The notes: a model not told the origin generated them from the letters alone. Positions 17,970-26,254 are shown, counted from the stretch's first letter. The stretch: DNA of 60,187 bases from Bacilli bacterium (GCA_900768345.1 CAAGCO010000027.1:1-60187); one strand, 5' to 3'. Numbers and translations are program-made.

Positions 17970-18116
17970 ATGAAAAGATTTAATTTTATTTACCATTTGC
18001 AACTTTTTGATAGAGTAAGATTAATGGCTAAAGTATATAACATATCTATTACAAAAATGATGATTGAATTAATAGAAATTGGTTATATAAAAATGTTAGA
18101 AAAAAATAATATTTAA
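17970..18116 (+). CDS. 48-aa ribbon-helix-helix-like small protein
   Basis: ATG with a good AAGAAGGA site 9 bp upstream. The protein contains FDRVRLMAKVYNISITKMM followed by IELIEIGYIKML, a length and pattern that resemble an Arc/MetJ-type ribbon-helix-helix domain. It could be the regulator of recombinase expression in the element. Family assignment is by eye only. Confidence 0.45.
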   Translation: MKRFNFIYHLQLFDRVRLMAKVYNISITKMMIELIEIGYIKMLEKNNI

Positions 18117-18151
18117 AATTATAGATTTTATATTAGAAAAGGAGAAATTAT

Positions 18152-18235
18152 ATGTATGAAAAAATATCTAAATATAAAATATATAACATAAATTTATATA
18201 GGTGGGATATATATGGAGGATACCTATATAAATAA
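18152..18235 (+). CDS. 27-aa small ORF in element
   Basis: ATG preceded by AAAAGGAGA at a good distance. The peptide is Tyr/Ile/Lys-rich (MYEKISKYKIYN...). It overlaps the next ORF. May be a real micro-protein or a decayed gene; no function recognised. Confidence 0.3.
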   Translation: MYEKISKYKIYNINLYRWDIYGGYLYK

Positions 18236-18308
18236 AATTACATTTAAAGATCTTATTTTAAAATATCTTATTGAGGAAATTTTAAAAGAAAAAGGAGACG
18301 CTGAATAA
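18213..18308 (+). CDS. 31-aa small ORF upstream of the recombinase
   Basis: ATG preceded by AGGTGGG. The peptide MEDTYINKITFKDLILKYL continues EEILKEKGDAE, a compact amphipathic helix. It overlaps its neighbours (stop TAATG shared with the next start), so this is a coupled chain leading to the recombinase. Confidence 0.4.
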   Translation: MEDTYINKITFKDLILKYLIEEILKEKGDAE

Positions 18309-18394
18309 TGATTTGCATCTTTTTATTAATGATGGCATCATCAACTCGTCTTAATAATCAATTAAGTAAGTTAAAAGGAGGTAATGATGTATAA
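18308..18394 (+). CDS. 28-aa small ORF overlapping the recombinase start
   Basis: ATG shares bases with the previous stop and has AAAAGGAGA upstream. Its end (GGNDV then stop) overlaps the recombinase start, so it may act as a translational coupler. Product function unknown. Confidence 0.3.
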   Translation: MICIFLLMMASSTRLNNQLSKLKGGNDV

Positions 18395-20090
18395 TACTTA
18401 CTTAAATAATATGGATTTCAGAGTTGGAATCTATATAAGATTATCTCAAGAAGATAAAGACAAAAAATATGAATCTGATAGTGAAAGTGTAATAAATCAA
18501 AAAGAATTATTAAGGAGTTATGTTAAGAATAATAATTTTAATTTAGTTAAGGAATATGTGGATGATGGTTTTTCTGGAACTGATTTTGATAGACCGGCAT
18601 TTAAAGAAATGCTAGAAGATATAAAAAGCAAAAAGATAAATTGTGTAATAGTTAAAGATTTATCTAGATTTGGAAGAGACCATGTTATGACCGGATATTA
18701 TACAGAAACATTTTTCCCAGAGAATAATATTAGATTTATTTCTATATCGGAATCAGTTGATACATTTAAAGAACAAGCAAGTAATGATTCATCTACATTT
18801 ATTATTGCTTGTAATGATTATTATAGTAAACAAAATTCAGTTAAAATTAGAGCAGTATTAAATCAAAAAAGATTAAATGGGAAATTTGTTGGGAGTTTAC
18901 CTAGTTTTGGTTATATGAGAGATCCGGAAGATAAAGGTCATCTAATACCTAATCCAGAAACAGATTGGATTGTGAAAGAAATATTTAAATTAAGAGCTAA
19001 TGGAGTTGGACCTACTGAAATAGCAAATAAACTAAATGAAATGAAAGTGCCAACTCCAAGTGGCTATAAAAAAACTTCTTATTCATCACAACTTATCGAT
19101 AGAGATACATGGAATATTACAACATTAAAAAAGATATTAGCTAATAGAATTTATACTGGTGATATGGTACAACATGTTCAAACCAAAGTTAATTATAAGT
19201 CAAAGAAGAAAATAACACTTGATGAAAAGTTATGGACTATTGTAGAAAATACTCATGAAGCATTAGTTGATAGAGAAACTTTTAATTATGTTAATATTTT
19301 AAGAAAAAGAAAAACTAGAAACTATGAAATTAAAACAAAAAGAGAAAAGAGAATCTTAGAAGGTAAATTATTTTGTAAGGAATGTGGTAATAGATTAACA
19401 ATACTTTATAGAAGAAATAAAGATTATTGGTCTATTAATTGTAATAGATATTCCAGAGATCCAGTCAGAGGTAGGTGTTATTCTCATTTCTTTCCGTATA
19501 ACTATTTAGAAAAACAAATACTAGATAAGATTAATTGTGTTGTATCAGACTTAGTTAATGGATTAGATTTAGAAGAGTTAAATAATGAAATAACTAATAA
19601 TATTCATAAAGAAAAAGAAAATATAGATGAAGTTATAAAAAGTTTAAAAGTAGAAAAAGAAAAGATTACAAATAAAATATCGATGTTATATAACGATAGG
19701 TGTGATGGAATAATATCTGCTATCGTTTATAAAGAATTAGCTAGTCCATTTGAATTAAAATTAAAACAAATTGTTGAAAGAATAGATGAAGAAGAATTAA
19801 AAAAATATACTTCAAGAAATAATCAAAGTATATTACCAAACTACATTAAAAAGATTAAAGAATTATTAGATTTAAATAAACCTAAAAAAGAATTAATAGA
19901 AGCATTAATAGATAAAATAGTAATAGATAAAGCCAGAAATATTACTATTAAATTTAAATATGATGTTATACCCAAAATAGAGTTTGCTTATGCAGAAGAA
20001 AATAAAGTAAGAAATCCGTATGGAAGAACTGGAAAAAATGATATAATATTTAATCAAAGGAAGCGATGTAATGTTAACAATAAATTGTGA
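18387..20090 (+). CDS. large serine recombinase (TnpX/TndX-like) of the element
   Basis: Site-specific recombinase that would integrate and excise the element. The resolvase domain has GIYIRLSQED with nucleophile Ser20, then VDDGFSGTDFDRP and KDLSRFGRD (active-site Arg residues). A recombinase domain follows (PSFGYMRDPEDKG, then GPTEIANKLNEM), a zinc ribbon CKECGN...CNRYS near 330-355, and a coiled-coil Lys/Glu region near 395-440. 567 aa is typical. AGGAGG (18376-18381) is 5 nt from the ATG at 18387 but only 2 nt from the ATG at 18384, so 18387 is preferred. It lies at the right end, near the attachment site, as usual. Confidence 0.92.
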   Translation: MYNTYLNNMDFRVGIYIRLSQEDKDKKYESDSESVINQKELLRSYVKNNNFNLVKEYVDDGFSGTDFDRPAFKEMLEDIKSKKINCVIVKDLSRFGRDHVMTGYYTETFFPENNIRFISISESVDTFKEQASNDSSTFIIACNDYYSKQNSVKIRAVLNQKRLNGKFVGSLPSFGYMRDPEDKGHLIPNPETDWIVKEIFKLRANGVGPTEIANKLNEMKVPTPSGYKKTSYSSQLIDRDTWNITTLKKILANRIYTGDMVQHVQTKVNYKSKKKITLDEKLWTIVENTHEALVDRETFNYVNILRKRKTRNYEIKTKREKRILEGKLFCKECGNRLTILYRRNKDYWSINCNRYSRDPVRGRCYSHFFPYNYLEKQILDKINCVVSDLVNGLDLEELNNEITNNIHKEKENIDEVIKSLKVEKEKITNKISMLYNDRCDGIISAIVYKELASPFELKLKQIVERIDEEELKKYTSRNNQSILPNYIKKIKELLDLNKPKKELIEALIDKIVIDKARNITIKFKYDVIPKIEFAYAEENKVRNPYGRTGKNDIIFNQRKRCNVNNKL

Positions 20091-20664
20091 AGAGGCAAAT
20101 GTAATTCAACATTCTCTTTTTCATATATACTATGAAGGTAAAGAATTATTAGAGTGCGTAAAACAATTTAAGTATATTCTATCTGAAGAAGGATGGAAAG
20201 AAATTGATGAATCAGATATTTATTTAAAAAATCCTAAACTTTTATCATCAACAATATTTTCATTAAGATATGCGATTATTATAGGAACGTCAAAATTATT
20301 TGATAATGATAAGAGATGTATCACAATATCAAAACTTTTAAATCAATGTGAGCAAATGAAAATTAAAGAATGCAATAAATATTTGAACAAGATAAAGGCT
20401 GAACTTAATAAATATGGTGAACTTAAAAATTTTATTGGTTTATGTCGAGATAAAATGTATGCTCATACAGACAAAGCATTCAATCAAAAAAATGATAAAT
20501 TTGAATATACGCTAAATGAAACAGTACTTTCCAATTTATTGTCATTTTTAAATTGGACTTTAGATATATGTGTCGATATTAGTATTTTATATGATCAGGA
20601 TAAAATGTATTTAAAAATGGATAGAAATTTTCAATTGAGTAAAGAACAAAAAGAAATGATTTAA
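20071..20664 (+). CDS. HEPN-domain (AbiU2-like) protein
   Basis: 197-aa, mostly helical protein. The motif CRDKMYAHTDK contains R126-x5-H132, the Rx4-6H signature of HEPN ribonucleases, in the 'RDK..AH.D' setting seen in AbiU2-like abortive-infection proteins. It overlaps the recombinase by 20 bp; AAAGGA (20056-20061) gives the start. It may be a stand-alone abortive-infection toxin or part of the element's defence cargo. No antitoxin partner (for example a nucleotidyltransferase) is adjacent. HEPN RNase activity is family knowledge; not shown here. Confidence 0.6.
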   Translation: MLTINCEEANVIQHSLFHIYYEGKELLECVKQFKYILSEEGWKEIDESDIYLKNPKLLSSTIFSLRYAIIIGTSKLFDNDKRCITISKLLNQCEQMKIKECNKYLNKIKAELNKYGELKNFIGLCRDKMYAHTDKAFNQKNDKFEYTLNETVLSNLLSFLNWTLDICVDISILYDQDKMYLKMDRNFQLSKEQKEMI

Positions 20665-20680
20665 TATTTTTAAAAATTTA

Positions 20681-20705
20681 CTAATTGATACCAAACTAAT
20701 GAGGT
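20681..20705. other. right attachment junction (attR-type site)
   Basis: Bases 20681-20701 pair as an imperfect inverted repeat with 12047-12067; GAGGT (20701-20705) is shared with the left end. The symmetric centre is the GG of AGGT, the likely crossover dinucleotide. Amidase codons resume at 20706. Confidence 0.8.
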
Positions 20706-21653
20706 GGCGATGGTGCTGAAGTAATCTATGCGCTTAGAAATAATAGTACATTATCAAAAAAAATATTAAACGAACTTGAAAAAGAAGGACAAAATGTAAG
20801 AAAATACTATCAACAAAGATTGCCAAGTAACCCTATAAAAGATTATTACTTTATGCAGAGGAATACACCTAATAATGAAACAATTACAGTAGAGTATGGC
20901 TTTATAGATAGTCCAAAAGATGATGTTGAACAAATAGAGAAGAACTATAAAAACTATGTAGAAGCAGTTATAAGAGCCTTAGCAGATTACAAAGGCTTCA
21001 AATATACTCCACCACTTGGAAGCGATTACTATACAGTTAAAAAAGGAGATTCATTATGGAGTATAGCAAACAAATATGGAGTAACAGTTAAAGAACTTAA
21101 AGAAATAAACAAATTAACTAGTAATACACTTAAAGTAGGTCAAACATTAAAGTTAACTAAAAATGATGAAATGATACCTGAAGATTATTTAATTTACAAA
21201 GTAAAAAGTGGAGACTCGCTTTGGGATATTGCTAAAGAATATAACACGACAGTAGCAACGTTAAAGAAAATAAATAACTTAACAAGTGATAAATTAACGG
21301 TAAATCAACAGTTATTTATACCTAAAAGTGATAATTCAAGTGTAAAAAAAACAGGAGAAATCAATTACGTAGTTCAAAAAGGTGATAATTTGTGGACAAT
21401 TGCTAACAAGTATGGCACAACAATAAATGATATAAAGAATTTGAATAATCTAAAAACAAATACTTTACAAATAGGTCAAGTCTTAAAAATACCTGGATCA
21501 ACAAATTATAACACTTACACAGTAAAAAAAGGAGACTCACTTTGGAAGATTGCAGACAAGTACGGTACATCAGTTAATAAATTAATGACAATTAACAATT
21601 TAACATCAACAACACTACAAATAGGCCAAAGTATTTTAATTCCGACAAACTAA
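20706..21653 (+). pseudogene. Amidase_3/LysM amidase, 3' half (split by element)
   Basis: 315 codons in frame with the 5' half at 11783. They start with the Amidase_3 remainder GDGAEVIYALRNNS, YYFMQRNT and VEYGFIDSP (catalytic Glu). Then four LysM peptidoglycan-binding domains, each with KKGDSLW-type starts (near bases 21030, 21195, 21365 and 21510) and ending VGQ/IGQ..LKIP. The in-frame TGA at 20700-20702 separates it from upstream, and it has no own ribosome site, so it is probably not translated until excision. A TTG at 20820 is an unconvincing start. Restored enzyme: secreted or wall-bound autolysin, though no signal peptide is seen in the 5' half. Confidence 0.9.
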
Positions 21654-21681
21654 TAGTATATAAAATTATATACTATTTTTT
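21654..21681 (+). terminator. terminator of the amidase
   Basis: 9-bp stem TAGTATATA/TATATACTA, loop AAAT, followed by six T. Confidence 0.85.
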
Positions 21682-21687
21682 AATGCA

Positions 21688-21735
21688 TAAAAAAAGAACG
21701 ATATGCTATGAAGCATTAATTGTTCTTCCTTTTCC
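21688..21735 (-). terminator. terminator of the AAA+ operon (minus strand)
   Basis: On the minus strand GAAC...ATGC/GCAT...GTTC forms an interrupted stem followed by seven or more T. It overlaps the stop codon of the ATPase gene. Confidence 0.6.
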
Positions 21736-23193
21736 CCATTGTCTAATTTTATCAATTTTTTCGGGATTAATTTTACTAATAGAGTAGCATTTATCAAAAT
21801 ATTCAAGTAAATAAGTACGAGTTAATTTTACATTATCAGCTACAATATTATATGATATATCTCTTATTGCAGATTCTATATCTGAAGATGCAAATCCCTC
21901 ACTCTTAATTATTAATTCGTTCATTAAAGAATCATCAACTTTAACACCTAAATATTTATTTAAATACATTTCTATAATTTCTTTTCTTTCAATTTCATTT
22001 GGTAAATCAACAAAGAACATTTCATCAAATCTTCCTTTTCTTAATAACTCAGCTGGTAAACTCTCAACATCATTTGCAGTTGCAACGACAAATACTTCTT
22101 TTTGACATTCTTGTAACCAAAATAAGAATTGACCAATCATTCTAGAAGTTACACCACTTGATTCATTAACACCAGCTAAACCTTTTTCAATTTCATCTAT
22201 CCATAAGACACAAGGAGCAACATGTTCAGCTGTCTTTAATGCGTTCTTAAATTGTTCTTCTGTTTGCCCAACATACATGCCTTGAACAGTTGCTAAATCA
22301 AGTAAGAATAGGGGAAGATTCCAACTTTTAGATATTGCTTTTGCTGTTAAACTTTTACCACAACCTGGAACTCCAACAACCAAAATACCTCTTGGAGGTT
22401 TGATTCCTCTTTTAATAAGTTTTTCTTTATTATTAACATCTAATAATTTTCTTTTTGAATTAAGCCATTTCTTAAGATTATTAAGTCCACCATAAACAAC
22501 ATTATCAGTTTCAATTTTTTCAAGTCCTTCCATGTTTGAGAACAATTTACTTTTGGCAAACTTAAGATCAATTAAATCATTTTTAGTAATACTCTTCTTA
22601 GCAATTAAAACAGATATAACATTCTTAATCTCAGCTTCGCTTAATCCTAATAATATAACAGATGCTTCTTTAAAATTATTATCATCCCATTCAATAGGAA
22701 ATTGTCCATTATATTTATCAATAAATTTATGTAATAAATTATAAATCTCTTTTTCATTTGGAAAATTTAAATCAATATTCATACCAAGTCTCTTAAGATT
22801 TGGCCATACACTTTTATCACTTATTACAATTATTGAACAAGATTTTTCTTCACAACTATTAACAACATCATATAAAAATCTTGTAACTAAATTATCTTCA
22901 TTTAAGTTATCAACATCACTAAGAAGATATGTAACATTCTTTTTATCTTTAATATCATTGCTTATAAAAGATAATATACCGCCTAATGTTTTTTCATTAC
23001 TAACAATCTCATTATTTTGAAGATTATACATACCTTTAGACATAGAATGAACATATATAGTAGCATTTAAATCATCATTTATATCTTTTAATATAGATAA
23101 AATTCTATTTTTTTCTATAGTGTTAATTATTATAAATGGAATTCTAGCATGTAAATAACTATTTAGTTTTTCTTTAACTTCTTCGTAATTCAT
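21706..23193 (-). CDS. AAA+ ATPase, Ycf46-like
   Basis: 495-aa ATPase. The N-terminal 200 residues look like a degenerate first AAA module (VTYLLSDVDNLNE, then SIIVISDKSVWPNLK). The active module has Walker A GVPGCGKS near 275, Walker B CVLWIDEIEKGL, sensor-1 VVATAND and the arginine-finger segment LLRKGRFDEMFFVDLP, followed by a helical lid. This two-part layout matches Ycf46-type ATPases. Last gene of a four-gene operon; start overlaps the preceding stop by one base (TAATG), so it is coupled. Likely remodels or disassembles a complex made by its operon partners; target unknown. Confidence 0.85.
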   Translation of the reverse strand: MNYEEVKEKLNSYLHARIPFIIINTIEKNRILSILKDINDDLNATIYVHSMSKGMYNLQNNEIVSNEKTLGGILSFISNDIKDKKNVTYLLSDVDNLNEDNLVTRFLYDVVNSCEEKSCSIIVISDKSVWPNLKRLGMNIDLNFPNEKEIYNLLHKFIDKYNGQFPIEWDDNNFKEASVILLGLSEAEIKNVISVLIAKKSITKNDLIDLKFAKSKLFSNMEGLEKIETDNVVYGGLNNLKKWLNSKRKLLDVNNKEKLIKRGIKPPRGILVVGVPGCGKSLTAKAISKSWNLPLFLLDLATVQGMYVGQTEEQFKNALKTAEHVAPCVLWIDEIEKGLAGVNESSGVTSRMIGQFLFWLQECQKEVFVVATANDVESLPAELLRKGRFDEMFFVDLPNEIERKEIIEMYLNKYLGVKVDDSLMNELIIKSEGFASSDIESAIRDISYNIVADNVKLTRTYLLEYFDKCYSISKINPEKIDKIRQWGKGRTINAS

Positions 23194-23627
23194 TATTTTT
23201 CCTCCAAATAAGCATTATTGATAGTATTCATTATAAAAGTATCTTCATCAGAATAATTTCTTTTTATTTCATCTAATATTCTATTATTTGATTCCATAAT
23301 AGTTCTTCCTAATTGCATTTGATTTTCTTCATGAACTAATTTAATACTTGCAATAGAAAAGTCTAGTGAAACTTCATCTGTATATTCTTTAAATTCTATT
23401 GAAAATCTATTATCATCAACACCTATACTAGGAATTTTATCTAATAAATTCTTATATGCATTTGATAATCTATCTTGAATTAATAAAGACAAATGATCTA
23501 AAAATCTAAAGTATCTGTCTCCCTCTAAATTAACTTCTAAACTATTAAGTCTTTCAACTATACTATCGCTTCTTGGTTCATTAACTAATGATTCTAAAAA
23601 ATTAACTAAATCATAATATGATATCAT
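23193..23627 (-). CDS. unknown 144-aa protein of the AAA+ operon
   Basis: Soluble, acidic, helical protein (MISYYDLVNFLESLVNEPRS...). No recognised domain, signal peptide or membrane segment. It overlaps the 59-aa gene upstream (ATGA) and the ATPase downstream (TAATG), so the three are translated as a coupled block. Probably a partner or adaptor of the ATPase. Confidence 0.75.
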   Translation of the reverse strand: MISYYDLVNFLESLVNEPRSDSIVERLNSLEVNLEGDRYFRFLDHLSLLIQDRLSNAYKNLLDKIPSIGVDDNRFSIEFKEYTDEVSLDFSIASIKLVHEENQMQLGRTIMESNNRILDEIKRNYSDEDTFIMNTINNAYLEEK

Positions 23628-23803
23628 AATTCACCTCTATCAACTGTATCAAAAGGAGGTTCTAAATCCCAATCAGGAATTTTTATCATTTCATCATCAT
23701 TTTCCTTTTTTTCTTTATTTTTCTTTTTGCTATTATTTTCAACCTTAGGTTCTAACTTTTCATCTTTTTCAAGTTCTGTCTTTAGTTCTTCATCATTATT
23801 CAT
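23624..23803 (-). CDS. 59-aa acidic/lysine-rich small protein of the AAA+ operon
   Basis: Small gene hidden between two larger ones: ATG at 23803, TGA at 23624-23626. AGGAGG lies 7 nt before the start and overlaps the stop of the preceding gene. The protein starts MNNDEELKTELEKDEKLEPK, has a Lys-rich middle and ends IPDWDLEPPFDTVDRGEL. The disordered charged body with a tidy C-terminal motif looks like a linear peptide read by a partner, possibly the AAA+ ATPase. Filling the gap exactly, with overlaps at both sides, supports it strongly. Confidence 0.75.
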   Translation of the reverse strand: MNNDEELKTELEKDEKLEPKVENNSKKKNKEKKENDDEMIKIPDWDLEPPFDTVDRGEL

Positions 23804-23814
23804 AAGATTACCTC

Positions 23815-25500
23815 CTATTTAAAACTAATATAATTATTTTTATCAAATGAATTAATATAATTTATTAACTCATTTTTATATTTTAAATTACGTTTACATA
23901 TATACTTTATATCAACGATTTCTGCTAAAGTATTATTAAGTTCAAATAAATATTTATTTAATGTTTCATTATATTCATTAATAATATCTTGTCTATTTTT
24001 AGATATTTCAAGTAAGAAATACATAAGCATTCCACCACCAACAAGTATAACAATAAGTCCTATATATAATTTTATAAATGACAAGATAAAACCAATTACA
24101 ATAAATATTCCACAATAAATAGTTTTTGGTGAAACATATTGTTGCTCTTGTGAATCAATTTCAAAAGGCTTTTTAACATAATCAGTTAAAGAATCTTGTA
24201 ATTCTTTTTCATTACTTCCATCTTTAGTAATACCAGTCCATTCATTAATTTTAATTTCAACCTCAGTATCAACAGGTTCTCCATTATTACTAAATGCTTC
24301 TTCAAATCCATTAATTATATTTTGTTTAGTTAAAGCAATTGCCAATTTCTTAGTAGATAAAGAAATATCATTTCTATTTAATATTGCATTTGTAAGTTCA
24401 TTTCCAAAATTATTTTTAGTATTTAATGTATTATTATATAGTTCATATTTTTTATTTGCTTCTTCTATATTTCCTTTGCACTCAATTATTAATTTATTCT
24501 TTAATATACATTTTCTAAGTTCAGCTTCATTATCTTCGTAACTAAATAATAAGCTATTTAAAAGTTCATCTATAGTTTTATCTTCTTGTTTATCATTATT
24601 TAATAAATTTAAAAATTTAGCATATGCATTATTATAAGAATAGGAAATTTCTAAACTAGATTTTAATTTATCAAAGTTTTTAATATATTCAACAGAAAAA
24701 GGATAATCATTATTTTCAATAGTTTCAATGGTGTCACTAAAGAATTCTTTCCATCTTTCTATTTGATAATTATTAATATTAGAATTATTATTTAATTTAT
24801 TACACCAATTATTTATATATGATAGAATTAAATCTGTCATGTTAACACTATATGTATCACTAACTAATGATTCTAAAACATTTATAATATCATTATCCAT
24901 AGTGTTAGGATCTTGTGTATCCAAATATCTTTTTAACCATTTGAGAGCTGTTTCATTTCTATTAAGTCTTAAATGTATCAAACAAAAAAGCAATGATGTT
25001 TTACTATCATTTAAATTAAGAGCTTTATTTAATGCTTTACGAGCTAATTTCTTTTCATTTCTAAACCAAGCACATAATGCAACTAAAGCATATGATAAAT
25101 AATAATCTGGAGTATTTAGTAATGATTGTTCACTTTGAGTAAGCAAAGTATTCTTCTTGATAGTATTTAGGTCCATACTATTTAAGATACCATTTATTTT
25201 TCTACGTATTAAATCATAATGCCCATACTTTTTATTTAATTCATTTTCTTTTAATAGAATTTCATTTTGTGCATTAGATACTAGTGAAGAACCTCTAACT
25301 TCCAACATAAAATCTTTTATTTCTTGTTCCAATGATTTAACATTATTCTTAAGATTGTCTACTTGACTATTAAAATCATTGATTTGTCCATTAATATCAA
25401 CAACATCATCAGCAACACTTGTCATGTTTTCAGATAATACTCTTAAACTTTTTTCTAATGCATCAATATCCTTTTTTTGTATTGCAGTTATTGTAGCCAT
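23815..25500 (-). CDS. unknown coiled-coil/membrane protein of the AAA+ operon
   Basis: 561 aa, first gene of the operon. Residues 1-95 are a heptad-like coiled coil (DINGQINDFNSQVDNLKNNV). About 130-210 resembles tetratricopeptide-type helical pairs (ARKALNKALNLNDSKTS, ALKWLKRYLD). Two close membrane helices occur near 455-495 (IYCGIFIVIGFILSF and LYIGLIVILVGGGML), then a short cytoplasmic tail. No signal peptide, so most of it should face the cytoplasm and tether the complex to the membrane. Family not recognised. Confidence 0.75.
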   Translation of the reverse strand: MATITAIQKKDIDALEKSLRVLSENMTSVADDVVDINGQINDFNSQVDNLKNNVKSLEQEIKDFMLEVRGSSLVSNAQNEILLKENELNKKYGHYDLIRRKINGILNSMDLNTIKKNTLLTQSEQSLLNTPDYYLSYALVALCAWFRNEKKLARKALNKALNLNDSKTSLLFCLIHLRLNRNETALKWLKRYLDTQDPNTMDNDIINVLESLVSDTYSVNMTDLILSYINNWCNKLNNNSNINNYQIERWKEFFSDTIETIENNDYPFSVEYIKNFDKLKSSLEISYSYNNAYAKFLNLLNNDKQEDKTIDELLNSLLFSYEDNEAELRKCILKNKLIIECKGNIEEANKKYELYNNTLNTKNNFGNELTNAILNRNDISLSTKKLAIALTKQNIINGFEEAFSNNGEPVDTEVEIKINEWTGITKDGSNEKELQDSLTDYVKKPFEIDSQEQQYVSPKTIYCGIFIVIGFILSFIKLYIGLIVILVGGGMLMYFLLEISKNRQDIINEYNETLNKYLFELNNTLAEIVDIKYICKRNLKYKNELINYINSFDKNNYISFK

Positions 25501-25524
25501 AAAACCACCTCTTATTCTATTAAA

Positions 25525-25533
25525 ATTATAACA
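25525..25533 (-). promoter_or_regulatory. extended -10 promoter of the AAA+ operon
   Basis: On the minus strand TGTTATAAT (TATAAT = 25530 to 25525), followed by AAGAGGTGG before the ATG at 25500. Confidence 0.55.
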
Positions 25534-25570
25534 TAATAAAAAATAAAGTGATAGTTATTTTAGTGTAAAC

Positions 25571-25999
25571 TTAGTAAAGTTCATTACATACTCCAGGATC
25601 AGGAGCATAAAAGCAATGTCCTTTGTATCTACCTGTATTTCTTTGATTAAACCAGGTACTTTTGCACTCTTCATTTTTCTTAGGTCCATAAAACCATAAT
25701 GCATTAGTGGCAGGGTAATAGTATTCTCCTTTTAATACTCTTTTAGCTAATTCTTTTTCTTTTGAGGTAGCACTTCCACTATTAAAAAGACTACTATTTG
25801 TTCCAACAAAACCACCTGGATTTTGATATACTACATCAGTAATACTTCTAATATTTTTGAAATCTAAACAGTTAGCAATAGCTCTATTAACTATGACATT
25901 ACCAACCATAAGCATCGCTAAGTCCCCTTCAGCAAGTGCTTCAGCCCTCATAAGCCTAGCACACAAATCCAATTCTTTAGTTGAATATTTAATAAGCAT
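25571..25999 (-). CDS. SleB/CwlJ-type cell wall hydrolase
   Basis: 142 aa covering one Hydrolase_2 (SleB/CwlJ) domain: LCARLMRAEALAEGDLAML with the catalytic Glu (RAEA), VGNVIVNRA, PGGF, and NALWFYGP near 102, then CFYAPDP at the end. These enzymes cut peptidoglycan, classically spore cortex. No signal peptide, as in CwlJ. Being only the catalytic domain does not prove sporulation; family members also occur in non-sporulating Bacilli. RBS TAGGTGAT precedes the ATG. Four Cys residues are present (C13, C44 and others). Confidence 0.85.
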   Translation of the reverse strand: MLIKYSTKELDLCARLMRAEALAEGDLAMLMVGNVIVNRAIANCLDFKNIRSITDVVYQNPGGFVGTNSSLFNSGSATSKEKELAKRVLKGEYYYPATNALWFYGPKKNEECKSTWFNQRNTGRYKGHCFYAPDPGVCNELY

Positions 26000-26037
26000 A
26001 AAATCACCTAATATATTTTATGCAATAACGAAAAATA

Positions 26038-26066
26038 TTGATTTGTTAAAATTTATATTGTATAAT
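26038..26066 (+). promoter_or_regulatory. promoter of tRNA-Trp
   Basis: -35 TTGATT (26038-26043), 17-bp spacer, -10 TATAAT (26061-26066). Confidence 0.6.
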
Positions 26067-26095
26067 GATATTGCTTTACAAAAAAAGTGACACGT

Positions 26096-26170
26096 AGGGG
26101 TATGGTGTCAGTGGTAGCATGCCGGTCTCCAAAACCGTTGGGGAGGGTTCGAGTCCTTCTACCCCTGCCA
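26096..26170 (+). tRNA. trnW: tRNA-Trp (anticodon CCA)
   Basis: Acceptor stem AGGGGTA (26096-26102) with TACCCCT (26160-26166), discriminator G, encoded CCA to 26170. The D arm contains AGTGGTA, the anticodon loop is CTCCAAA with CCA at 26129-26131, the T arm is GAGGG/CCTTC around TTCGAGT. One C-T mismatch closes the anticodon stem. A CCA anticodon reads only UGG, consistent with TGA being a stop here. Confidence 0.95.
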
Positions 26171-26181
26171 ATATGATTAAT

Positions 26182-26205
26182 AACTCTGAATAAGAGTTTT
26201 TTTAT
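26182..26205 (+). terminator. terminator after tRNA-Trp
   Basis: 6-bp stem AACTCT/AGAGTT, loop GAATA, seven T. Confidence 0.75.
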
Positions 26206-26254
26206 TGCAAAATTTTATAACTTTCTAAAAAATATTTAAATTAAAAATAACATA

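Larger units (their letters stand above)
12047..20705. mobile_element. 8.66-kb serine-recombinase element carrying a putative defence module
   Basis: Boundaries come from the split amidase and the shared GAGGT. Contents in order: attL, promoter region, adenine methyltransferase, GHKL/histidine-kinase-like protein, receiver-domain protein, HNH nuclease, decayed HTH gene, four tiny ORFs, large serine recombinase, HEPN protein, attR. No conjugation, capsid or intact replication genes are visible, so it is probably a small mobilised or satellite-like integrative element. All genes read in the same direction as the amidase. Confidence 0.88.

Noticed and set aside
18384..18386. First of two adjacent ATG codons as recombinase start
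   Set aside because: Only 2 nt from the end of AGGAGG; the next ATG at 18387 has normal spacing.
20820..21653. TTG at 20820 as start of an independent LysM protein
   Set aside because: No ribosome site, and the frame is the continuation of the split amidase from 20706.
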